Shown here: positions 1 to 5,522 of the stretch, in pieces
How positions within the stretch are numbered: position 1 is the stretch's first letter
Layout: each line of letters opens with the position of its first letter
From: an uncultured Clostridia bacterium
Lineage (GTDB): Bacteria; Bacillota; Clostridia; UBA1381
NCBI GenBank assembly: GCA_934454745.1
Contig: CAKSGP010000028.1
Location: 1 to 10,402 of the forward strand
Direction of reading: 5' to 3'
DNA: 10,402 nt
Notes under the pieces: generated by a model
The model's database searches: none
What the model was told of the DNA's origin: nothing
The model's input: only the letters and a program-made list of their open reading frames with translations
Translations under genes and position numbers: made by a program

Positions 1-217
1 CTGTTACCTCCATTTTTGGAGTGTCAGTCTCGGATTTTGAAACATCCTCCGTTGGAGCAGGCTCTTTTGACGGCTCTGCTGTCGGCCCCTGTGCAGCTTG
101 CTCTGAAACTAATATTTCGGTGTTGCTTTGGGTGTCTGCTGTGTCGTTTTCTGCAAAAACGAGAACTGTGTTAAACAATAGAAATGCACAAAGCAAAGCT
201 GAAATAATTTTTTTCAT
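1..217 (-). CDS. secreted protein of unknown function, N-terminal fragment (runs off the left edge)
   Basis: The reading frame starts at the ATG at 217-215 and stays open for 72 codons to the window edge. Residues 1-22 form a clear Sec signal peptide: two lysines after Met, a hydrophobic core (IISALLCAFLLFNTVLVFA) and likely cleavage after Ala22 (VFA/EN). The Cys at residue 10 is not in a proper lipobox, so I do not call it a lipoprotein. Residues 23-72 are low-complexity, rich in Glu, Thr, Ser, Pro and Ala, like the flexible linker of a cell-surface or exported protein; the functional domain must lie outside the window. A GGGGGAG ribosome binding site lies at 231-225, 7 nt before the ATG, and a separate promoter lies at 248-277. 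The function cannot be named from this fragment. Confidence 0.75.
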   Translation of the reverse strand, partial: MKKIISALLCAFLLFNTVLVFAENDTADTQSNTEILVSEQAAQGPTAEPSKEPAPTEDVSKSETDTPKMEVT

Positions 218-219
218 AT

Positions 220-266
220 AAAAACTCCCCCTTTATGTTATAGAATAATTGTAACACTAAAAGGGG
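220..266 (-). terminator. possible terminator of the rlmH operon, overlapping the next gene's promoter and RBS
   Basis: In a transcript reading through from rlmH, CCCCTTT (266-260) can pair with AAAGGGG (234-228). An inner TGTTA/TAACA stem stacks on this after a small internal bulge, leaving an 11-nt loop. GAG and five U residues follow (224-220), as in an intrinsic terminator. The 3' arm is also the Shine-Dalgarno of the secreted-protein gene. The 5' arm lies within the promoter spacer, so it is absent from transcripts starting at the local promoter. The loop is larger than usual, so this is a moderate call. Confidence 0.4.
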
Positions 267-277
267 ATATTTGTCAA
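248..277 (-). promoter_or_regulatory. sigma-A type promoter of the secreted-protein gene
   Basis: On the minus strand, a perfect -35 TTGACA (277-272) is followed after 18 bp by TACAAT (253-248). The -10 is preceded by TGT, forming an extended -10 element. The -35 begins 3 bp past the rlmH stop codon. Predicted transcription start is near 241, giving a leader of about 25 nt before the ATG at 217. The match is by eye; no start-site mapping is available. Confidence 0.75.
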
Positions 278-279
278 TA

Positions 280-756
280 TTATTTATGATACAGAGAGCC
301 TGAATTTATCATAAAGGAACGATAAATTTGCTCTGACAGTACTACACGCATAAGCTGATGGGGGAGAGTCATACGTCCGAAGGAAAGGCGCAGACTGCTT
401 TTTGCTTTTACAGCATCGGAAAGTCCTAAAGAACCGCCAATTACAAATACAATGTGGTTTGTTGTCTGATACGCATTATCAATAATATATGCAAGCTCGG
501 TGCTTGAAAGAGTTTTGCCCTCAATACATAAGCTGATAACGTATGATGCGGGTTTTATCTTTGCAAGAATTTTTTCACCCTCGCGGGATTTGATAGTCTC
601 CTTTTCTTTTTCCGAAGCATTATCGGGAATACGCTCATCAGGTATTTCCACTATTTCAAATTCTGCAAAACGCTTCATCCGCTTTCTGTATTCCGCGATA
701 GCATCAGTATAGAATTTTTCTTTTATTTTTCCTACGCATATTATTGATACTTTCAT
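280..756 (-). CDS. rlmH: 23S rRNA (pseudouridine-1915 N3) methyltransferase RlmH
   Basis: RlmH is a SPOUT-family methyltransferase that uses S-adenosylmethionine to methylate N3 of pseudouridine 1915 in helix 69 of 23S rRNA, on assembled 70S ribosomes. At 158 residues the protein has the family's usual length. It opens with MKVSIICVGKIKE and has the SAM-binding trefoil-knot signature FVIGGSLG (104-111), the conserved FGRMTLPHQLMR (126-137) and the C-terminal YHK (156-158). The residues just before YHK (NSGSL) differ from the RGExYHK tail of staphylococcal RlmH, but this part varies in the family. The gene is last in the murA-walJ-rlmH unit: its ATG overlaps the walJ stop by 1 nt (TAATG), with a CCGGAG ribosome binding site inside the end of walJ, suggesting translational coupling. 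This locus is the SCCmec integration site in staphylococci; no cassette is present here. Confidence 0.97.
   Translation of the reverse strand: MKVSIICVGKIKEKFYTDAIAEYRKRMKRFAEFEIVEIPDERIPDNASEKEKETIKSREGEKILAKIKPASYVISLCIEGKTLSSTELAYIIDNAYQTTNHIVFVIGGSLGLSDAVKAKSSLRLSFGRMTLPHQLMRVVLSEQIYRSFMINSGSLYHK
283..315. repeat. perfect 9-bp inverted repeat at the 3' end of rlmH
   Basis: TTTATGATA (283-291) and its exact complement TATCATAAA (307-315) are separated by 15 nt. One arm covers the His-Lys end and stop of rlmH, the other codes for Phe-Met-Ile (residues 148-150). It could fold in the mRNA, but the arms are AT-rich and no U-run follows, so it is unlikely to be a terminator. It may be accidental. 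Confidence 0.5.
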
Positions 757-1547
757 TATTTTTCTCCGGTTATAAATGATGTTATTTTATAACGTTGTGC
801 AACTTGCAATGTAACGTCCTCTCCAACCTTAACACCTTTATCCGATAGATAGTTATAGGTTTCCATCTGTGCAATATCGGGAAGGTTGTTCTTGTCGCTT
901 AAATGACCGAGCATAATGTGCTTTGTACCGCTATTAACGAGTGAAAATGCAGCTTCTGCCGCGGCCTTGTTGGATAGATGCCCCGTATCGCTTAGTATTC
1001 TTTGCTTTAAGGCATAGGGATATTCACCAAACCGTAGCATATCAATATCGTGATTTGATTCAAGAAGTATGCTTTCACAACCGCTTATGCGTGAGAGAAC
1101 ATAATCTGTCATAATGCCGATATCGGTGGCTGTTGCAATCTTTGTTTTTCCGTCAGAAATTTTATATCCGCAAGGGTCTGATGCGTCGTGGGGGATTGCG
1201 AAAGGTGTTATGCCTATTCCTGCAATATCATATGTAATGTCCGGTGAAACTTCAAAAATCATATTATCCTCGATTTTACCGAAGTCACTGTTTTTATGAG
1301 TTCCTGATGTTGCATAGATTGGGATATTAAATCGCCGTGACAGGATACCTACACCTTTTGTATGATCAATATGCTCGTGAGTTACAAGGATTGCGTTAAT
1401 TCGCTCGGGCGAAATACAAAGGCTTTCTAATGCTTCTGTTGCACGTTTTCCTGATGTACCGCAATCTATTAATATGTTTGTTTTCCCGTCGGTTACGAGG
1501 GAGCAGTTCCCTGATGAACCGCTTATTATTGAATAGAAATTCAGCAT
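756..1547 (-). CDS. walJ: metallo-beta-lactamase-fold hydrolase, WalJ/YycJ type
   Basis: This is a 263-residue cytoplasmic MBL-fold protein with no signal peptide. The dinuclear metal site is intact: THEHIDH at 56-62 (His57, His59, Asp61, His62), IPHD at 119-122, Asp142 in ATATDIG, and GHLS with His215. The N-terminal SGSSGN (9-14), ESNHDIDMLRFGEYP (163-177) and KQRILSDTGHLSN (181-193) are typical of the YycJ/WalJ subfamily, whose members have been described as DNA exonucleases linked to mismatch repair and, in Bacilli, encoded with the WalRK two-component system. Here the gene lies between murA and rlmH with no walRK in view; walJ near rlmH is also seen in Bacilli. The ATG at 1547 has an AAAGGGA site upstream. 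The exact substrate cannot be told from sequence. Confidence 0.9.
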   Translation of the reverse strand: MLNFYSIISGSSGNCSLVTDGKTNILIDCGTSGKRATEALESLCISPERINAILVTHEHIDHTKGVGILSRRFNIPIYATSGTHKNSDFGKIEDNMIFEVSPDITYDIAGIGITPFAIPHDASDPCGYKISDGKTKIATATDIGIMTDYVLSRISGCESILLESNHDIDMLRFGEYPYALKQRILSDTGHLSNKAAAEAAFSLVNSGTKHIMLGHLSDKNNLPDIAQMETYNYLSDKGVKVGEDVTLQVAQRYKITSFITGEK

Positions 1548-1561
1548 AGTGTCCCTTTCAT

Positions 1562-1590
1562 ATAATTAAAGGGCGACATATAGCCGCCCT
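1562..1590 (-). terminator. GC-rich hairpin between murA and walJ (weak terminator or mRNA processing site)
   Basis: On the minus strand, AGGGCGGC and GTCGCCCT (within 1590-1570) form an 8-bp stem, including one G-U pair, around a TATAT loop. It begins 12 nt after the murA stop and is followed by TTAATTATA, a poor U-tract. walJ has no clear promoter of its own downstream. A partial terminator or a stabilising intercistronic hairpin that lowers walJ-rlmH expression relative to murA therefore fits better than a full stop. Confidence 0.55.
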
Positions 1591-1602
1591 GCATGTTTCT
1601 TG

Positions 1603-2878
1603 TCAAATATATTCGTCCTCTACAATCTGTACACGTGCAATATCAGCACCTAATGCTATAAACTTTTCCTCGAAATTTTCATATCCGCGGTCAATGTGGT
1701 ATATGTCGCGTATCTCGGTTGTTCCGTCTGCCATAAGTCCTGCAATTATCATTGCAGCACCGGCACGAAGATCGGTAGCTTTAACTTCTGCGCCTATAAG
1801 CTGGTTTACGCCTTCAATAATTGCAAGCTTTCCCTCAACGCGTATAGATGCACCCATTCTCTTTAACTGTTCGGTGTATCTGAATCGGTTATCCCATACG
1901 CCCTCACGTGCTGTACTTGTACCTTTTATAGTTGTAAGGAGGGTTACAAGCTGTGGCTGCATATCCGTGGGATATCCGGGATAGGGCTGAGCTATAAAGT
2001 TTATTTTCTTAAGTACACATCCCTCAGGAACCCAAACGCGGGCAGTATCATCACCATATTCAACACTGACACCTGCTTCAACAAGCTTTGAGCCTATTAT
2101 TTCAAGGTGTCTTGGAATTATGCAAAGTAATATCACCGCGTGTTGCGGCGGCGGCAATCATAAATGTACCTGCCTCTATCTGGTCAGGGATAATTGCATA
2201 CGTTCCGCCGTGGAGTGACGGTACGCCTTTAATTCTTATTGTATCAGTTCCTGCACCGCGTATCTGTGCACCGCATGCGTTTAAAAAGTTTGCAAGGTCA
2301 ACCACGTGGGGTTCTCTTGCGGCACTTTCTATAACAGTTGTACCCTCTGCAAGGACCGCGGCAAGAATAGCATTTACGGTAGCACCAACAGATACTATAT
2401 CAAAGAATATATGTGCACCCTTTATCTTTTCTGCTTTTGCGCTAACCATACCGCGGGAAGTGTCAACGGTAGCACCCATAAGCTCAAAGCATTTAATGTG
2501 CATATCAATTGGACGTGTTCCGAAATCACATCCGCCGGGCGGATCTACGCAAAACTGACCGAATTTGCCCAAAAGTGCCCCCATAAGATAACTTGACCCT
2601 CTCATTCTGCGGGTAAGCTCGCCTAAAGGCTCAAATGAACCAACATCTGAACAGTCAATCTCAACAGTATTATTATCTATATAACAAACCTCTGCACCAA
2701 GGTTCTCAAGTATTTTCAAAAACAGCGTAACGTCTTTTATGTCAGGCAGATTTTCTATTCTGCATCTGTCGTTGACGAGCAGACAGGCAGGGAGAATGGC
2801 AACAGCCGCATTTTTCGCACCGCTTATGGTAACATCGCCGCAAAGCTTGTTTCCGCCCTTAACCAAGAGTTTCTCCAA
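1603..2878 (-). pseudogene. murA: UDP-N-acetylglucosamine 1-carboxyvinyltransferase MurA, interrupted by a frameshift
   Basis: MurA transfers enolpyruvate from PEP to UDP-GlcNAc, the first committed step of peptidoglycan synthesis, in the cytoplasm. The first frame covers about 254 conserved residues from a TTG start at 2878: EKLLVKGGNKL, the SGAKN motif (Lys22, Asn23) and PGGCDFGTRPIDMH with the fosfomycin-target Cys117. It then hits a TGA at 2104-2102. The second frame resumes at IPRHLEIIGSKL and carries YPTDMQPQ (catalytic Asp), DLRAGAAMIIAG and HIDRGYE, to the stop at 1605-1603. Family members read N-x-x-P at the junction; here Asn runs straight into the shifted frame near 2116-2120, consistent with loss of 5 nt. 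Restoring them gives 426 residues, a normal MurA length. The TTG is chosen because AAAGGGGTG lies 6 nt upstream and it matches family N-termini; a TTG at 2923 has neither support. Both halves are otherwise intact, so this is a recent mutation or a sequence error. A second MurA elsewhere in the genome would make the loss tolerable. Confidence 0.93.
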
Positions 2879-2937
2879 TAGATACACCCCTTTGCTATTA
2901 TCTATGTAAATCCTATATTTCAACTTAATTTATGTCT

Positions 2938-2966
2938 ATTATACCATATAAAATAAGAAAATGCAA
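2938..2966 (-). promoter_or_regulatory. strong sigma-A type promoter for murA-walJ-rlmH
   Basis: On the minus strand, TTGCAT (2966-2961), a 17-bp spacer and a perfect TATAAT (2943-2938) preceded by TGG form an extended -10 promoter. The predicted start is near 2931, giving a leader of about 53 nt before the TTG start of murA. No other promoter of this quality was seen before walJ or rlmH, so the three genes probably share it. Confidence 0.8.
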
Positions 2967-3049
2967 AACATTTTTTATAAGTATATGTAAATGTATATAA
3001 CTATTAATAATATTAAAACCAATCTGTAATAATTGCAAACACAATGAAA
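2967..3049. other. AT-rich spacer between the rpmB terminator and the murA promoter
   Basis: This stretch is dominated by TATA- and TTA-rich sequence with no supportable reading frame, repeat or RNA structure. It separates two genes facing the same way that appear to have separate transcription units. Confidence 0.6.
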
Positions 3050-3080
3050 AAACAGCTTGTAACATGTCTACAAGCTGTTT
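3046..3080 (-). terminator. rho-independent terminator of rpmB
   Basis: In the minus-strand transcript, AAACAGCTTGTA (3080-3069) pairs perfectly with TACAAGCTGTTT (3061-3050) around a 7-nt loop. Three further U residues extend the run of six U at the stem's 3' side. The hairpin starts about 18 nt after the rpmB stop codon and separates rpmB from murA. Confidence 0.88.
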
Positions 3081-3098
3081 GTATTCATTCTGACTGAA

Positions 3099-3287
3099 TT
3101 AAACGGCACGCTGCACCTTTCCTGAACGAAGGCAACGTGTGCAAACATGAACTGACTTAGGTGAGCCGTTAATGATAGCCTTAACCTTCATTATGTTTGG
3201 CTTCCAAGTTCTGTTTGAACGTCTGTGTGAGTGAGAAACCTTGATACCAAAGCTTACACCCTTACCGCAGATATCACATTTAGCCAT
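3099..3287 (-). CDS. rpmB: 50S ribosomal protein L28 (zinc-binding form)
   Basis: This is a 62-residue L28, a component of the large ribosomal subunit. It carries the HSHRR segment (18-23 region) followed by RTWKPNIMKVKA, which are hallmarks of the family. Four cysteines in two pairs (Cys4-x-x-Cys7 and Cys49-x-x-Cys52) make it the zinc-binding (C+) form rather than the cysteine-free paralogue some bacteria express under zinc starvation. The ATG at 3287 is chosen over an in-frame start at 3320 because an AGGAGGTG Shine-Dalgarno lies 6 nt upstream and MAKCDICGKG is the usual N-terminus. The gene is monocistronic, with its own promoter (3333-3361) and terminator (3046-3080), and is divergent from hprK. 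Confidence 0.97.
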   Translation of the reverse strand: MAKCDICGKGVSFGIKVSHSHRRSNRTWKPNIMKVKAIINGSPKSVHVCTRCLRSGKVQRAV

Positions 3288-3332
3288 TTCTAACACCTCC
3301 TGTAAAATAGCATTAAACAAACATCGTAAGAT

Positions 3333-3361
3333 ATTGTAACATACTTTTTAGGATTTTGCAA
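3333..3361 (-). promoter_or_regulatory. sigma-A type promoter of rpmB
   Basis: On the minus strand, TTGCAA (3361-3356), 17 bp, then TACAAT (3338-3333) preceded by TGT form an extended -10 promoter. Transcription should start near 3326, about 39 nt before the ATG. Confidence 0.78.
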
Positions 3362-3375
3362 GAGGTTTAAGCAAA

Positions 3376-3405
3376 TTTTTTTCTTTTTTTCAGTTTTTTT
3401 AAAAA
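3376..3405 (-). promoter_or_regulatory. phased A-tracts upstream of the rpmB promoter (UP-element-like)
   Basis: Three runs of seven A on the minus strand (plus-strand T7 at 3376-3382, 3384-3390 and 3394-3400) are centred about 8 and 10 bp apart, followed by five T. They lie roughly 50 to 80 bp upstream of the predicted rpmB start. Such phased tracts bend DNA and resemble UP elements contacted by the RNA polymerase alpha subunit at ribosomal promoters. The role is inferred. Confidence 0.5.
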
Positions 3406-3534
3406 TATGCCGTAATCTGCGCAAATTATTGTTAAATTGTTATAGATTATCATAAAAATTGTACTGTGAAGGAGATTATGTATACTGTACCTGATAAATA
3501 TTGATTGTAATTATAATGAATTTTAGAAAAATGC

Positions 3535-3563
3535 TTGAAGTAATGGTGAAAAGATGATATAAT
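3535..3563 (+). promoter_or_regulatory. sigma-A type promoter of the hprK-murB-rapZ-whiA-dnaE operon
   Basis: TTGAAG (3535-3540), a 17-bp spacer and a perfect TATAAT (3558-3563) preceded by TGA form an extended -10 promoter. The predicted start is near 3570, giving a leader of about 90 nt before hprK. No comparable promoter was seen in the short gaps downstream. Confidence 0.8.
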
Positions 3564-3581
3564 AGATAATAGTGTATCATT

Positions 3582-3604
3582 TGTGGTTTATTTTTAAAAC
3601 CACA
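3582..3604 (+). promoter_or_regulatory. inverted repeat / hairpin in the hprK leader
   Basis: TGTGGTTT (3582-3589) and AAACCACA (3597-3604) form a perfect 8-bp stem with a 7-nt loop, about 12-35 nt downstream of the predicted transcription start. No U-run follows, so it is not an intrinsic terminator. It could be a 5' stabilising hairpin in the mRNA or a DNA operator for a dimeric repressor; the sequence does not decide between them. Confidence 0.55.
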
Positions 3605-3661
3605 GACAGATATACGATTTTGACCATAAAAGAGGTACTGTAATTAAGGAGAAACAGACAA

Positions 3662-4603
3662 ATGGAAAATACAGGTAAAATACCTTTAAGTAGTTTTATA
3701 GAGAATTTCAAGATGGAGGTAATATATCAGCCAAATTCCGATAATGAGGTTTATGTTACTACCTCCGATGTGAGCCGTCCCGGGCTTCAGTTGGTCGGTT
3801 TTTGCGAGTATTTTGATAACAGTAGACTTCAGATAATGGGTAAGGCTGAATTTACATACCTGGAGCAATTTTTGCCTGATGAGCGAAAAAAACGCCTTGA
3901 AGGCTTTTTTAAGCTTGGTTTTCCTGCGCTCATAATAACAAGAGGCTTGCAGATATTCCCTGAAATGGCTGATTTTTCGGAGCAATACAATGTTCCGCTA
4001 TTGCGTTGCGAACATGGTACATCACGGTTTATGAGTATGGCAATAAGATATTTAAGCGAACAGCTTGCACCCTGTAAAACACGCCATGGTGTCCTATGCG
4101 AAATTTATGGTGAGGGAATACTGATTATGGGCGAAAGCGGAGTTGGCAAGAGTGAGGCGGCAATAGAGCTTGTAAAGCGCGGTCACCGTCTTGTTGCTGA
4201 TGATGCGGTTGAAATAAGAAAAATTTCCGATTTAACACTTATAGGCTCGGCGCCTGAGATTATACGTCACTTCGTAGAGGTCCGAGGTATAGGAATAATA
4301 GACGTGAAAGAGATTTTCGGCATGGGTGCTATTAAGTCTGAACAGCAGATTGATATGGTAATCCATCTTGAGCCGTGGGAGAACGGCAAGCAGTATGACA
4401 GGCTCGGAATGGTTGATGAGTATACGAATATAATGGGAATAAACGTCCCGTCAATAACAATTCCTGTAAAAATGGGCAGGAACATAGCAGTTATTGTAGA
4501 GGTTGCGGCAATGAATAACCGTCAGAAAAAGATGGGTTATAATGCAGCAGTCGAGCTGAATAAAAGACTTATGCGTCAAATGGAAGAGCAAATAGAGCAG
4601 TAA
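3662..4603 (+). CDS. hprK: HPr kinase/phosphorylase
   Basis: HprK phosphorylates HPr on Ser-46 and also removes that phosphate, controlling carbon catabolite repression through CcpA and sugar uptake by the PTS. The 313-residue protein has the usual length. Its N-terminal domain (about 1-130) is followed by a P-loop kinase domain with RHG (141-143), Walker A GESGVGKS (157-164), the VADDAV segment with catalytic Asp180/Asp181, and the family signature EVRGIGIIDVKEIFGMGAI (206-224). Arg247 in QYDRLG fits the conserved phosphorylase-associated region. An AAGGAG site lies 10 nt before the ATG. It is the first gene of the plus-strand operon, 12 nt ahead of murB. HprK here argues for a working HPr/CcpA system; neither partner is in the window. 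Confidence 0.97.
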   Translation: MENTGKIPLSSFIENFKMEVIYQPNSDNEVYVTTSDVSRPGLQLVGFCEYFDNSRLQIMGKAEFTYLEQFLPDERKKRLEGFFKLGFPALIITRGLQIFPEMADFSEQYNVPLLRCEHGTSRFMSMAIRYLSEQLAPCKTRHGVLCEIYGEGILIMGESGVGKSEAAIELVKRGHRLVADDAVEIRKISDLTLIGSAPEIIRHFVEVRGIGIIDVKEIFGMGAIKSEQQIDMVIHLEPWENGKQYDRLGMVDEYTNIMGINVPSITIPVKMGRNIAVIVEVAAMNNRQKKMGYNAAVELNKRLMRQMEEQIEQ

Positions 4604-4615
4604 AGAGAGGGTTAT

Positions 4616-5509
4616 ATGGTAACAGAACAGTTTAGGGCAATATCGCCTCAGCTTATTGAAAACGAAAGTATGAGCCGTCACACAACCTTTAAAATCGGCG
4701 GCGGAGCAGAAATGTATGTAAGCGTAGGAAGTGCTGAGGAGCTGTCAAAGCTTATAAAACTGGCAAAGGAAAAAAATATACCCATCACCGTAATAGGTAA
4801 CGGCTCAAATATTCTTGTAAGCGATAAAGGAATAAGGGGGCTTGTAATAGAAATCGGTAAAAATATGGCAGAGTATGAGGTCAAAGGCAACATAATTCTT
4901 GCTCAGGCAGGTATACTTCTTAAAAAGGTAGCGTCAATTGCCGCATCGCTGTCACTTTCCGGACTCGAAGAGGTATCGGGTGTTCCCGGTACCCTCGGAG
5001 GCGGCATATTTATGAATGCTGGCGCTTACGGCGGTGAGATAAAAGATGTAGTTAAAAGTGTAACCTATGTTGACGACAATGGTGATATTCATAAAATAGA
5101 CGGCAAGGACTGTGATTTTGGGTACAGGAAAAGTATTTTCTCCGACGGCGGAAGGTATATAGTATCGGCAGAGCTTGAATTAAAGCCAGGGAAACTTGAC
5201 GAAATAAATGAAAAAATGGCTGATTATACGAAGCGCAGACGTGAAAAACAACCTCTATCATACCCAAGTGCAGGAAGCACGTTTAAACGCCCTGAAGGGT
5301 GTTTTGCAGGGGGGCTTATAGAGCATGCAGGACTTAAGGGGTATAAATCAGGCGGTGCAATGATAAGCGATTTACACGCAGGATTTGTTATAAACTGCGG
5401 AGGTGCAACGGCAAAGGACGTTTTAGACGTAATAAATCACGCAAAAGAAACAGTACTTGAAAAATTTGGCGTTGAGCTTGAGCCGGAAGTGCGGATTTTA
5501 GGGGAGTAA
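4616..5509 (+). CDS. murB: UDP-N-acetylenolpyruvoylglucosamine reductase MurB
   Basis: MurB is an FAD enzyme that uses NADPH to reduce the MurA product to UDP-MurNAc, the second committed peptidoglycan step. The 297-residue protein fits the type II (Gram-positive) class. The FAD-binding part shows HTTFKIGG (22-29), VIGNGSNILVSD (59-70) and VPGTLGGGIFMNAGAYGGE (123-141). The substrate domain shows FGYRKSIF (168-175, with Arg171), SYPSAGSTFKRP (215-226) with the proton-donor Ser221, GGLIEHAGLKG (232-242), and the final EPEVRILGE with Glu291. All expected catalytic residues are present. The start has AGAGAGGG 5 nt upstream; the gene lies 12 nt after hprK and 13 nt before rapZ. Its pathway partner murA lies in the divergent unit to the left. 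Confidence 0.97.
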   Translation: MVTEQFRAISPQLIENESMSRHTTFKIGGGAEMYVSVGSAEELSKLIKLAKEKNIPITVIGNGSNILVSDKGIRGLVIEIGKNMAEYEVKGNIILAQAGILLKKVASIAASLSLSGLEEVSGVPGTLGGGIFMNAGAYGGEIKDVVKSVTYVDDNGDIHKIDGKDCDFGYRKSIFSDGGRYIVSAELELKPGKLDEINEKMADYTKRRREKQPLSYPSAGSTFKRPEGCFAGGLIEHAGLKGYKSGGAMISDLHAGFVINCGGATAKDVLDVINHAKETVLEKFGVELEPEVRILGE

Positions 5510-5522
5510 GGAGAACAAAAAG

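Larger units (their letters stand above)
3288..3661. other. divergent rpmB/hprK intergenic region
   Basis: This 374-bp AT-rich region holds the rpmB Shine-Dalgarno and promoter with upstream A-tracts on one side. On the other side it holds the hprK promoter, leader hairpin and Shine-Dalgarno. The middle (about 3406-3530) has no convincing gene, riboswitch fold or catabolite-responsive element. The only reading frame there is an 8-codon one, listed as rejected. Confidence 0.7.

Noticed and set aside
21..221. Plus-strand reading frame of 66 codons
   Set aside because: It lies opposite the signal-peptide gene, which has a promoter, RBS and export signal; the plus-strand frame has none of these.
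280..300. SCCmec-type attachment site at the rlmH end
   Set aside because: Similarity to the staphylococcal core comes from the conserved Tyr-His-Lys-stop codons; there is no duplicate site, recombinase gene or cassette in the window.
2099..2125. Programmed +1 frameshift in murA at CCT-TGA, as in prfB
   Set aside because: A +1 slip at the stop would restore the frame, but the product would read NSKTPE where the family has N-x-x-P-x-H-L-E. No internal Shine-Dalgarno precedes the stop, and MurA is not known to be recoded. A simple indel explains it better.
2879..2923. Upstream TTG start for murA at 2923
   Set aside because: It adds 15 residues not seen in the family and lacks a ribosome binding site; the TTG at 2878 has AAAGGGGTG and matches the usual N-terminus.
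3288..3320. Longer rpmB frame starting at 3320
   Set aside because: The strong AGGAGGTG site and the MAKCDICGKG start at 3287 define the true N-terminus; the extension covers the RBS itself.
3478..3504. 8-codon reading frame with AAGGAG just upstream, as a possible leader peptide
   Set aside because: The Shine-Dalgarno is only 3 nt from the ATG, there is no good promoter before it, and it lies upstream of the hprK promoter, so it would not be on the main hprK transcript.
3406..3530. Riboswitch, T-box or catabolite-responsive element before hprK
   Set aside because: I found no conserved T-box or riboswitch core and no match to the cre consensus; the stretch is plain AT-rich sequence.
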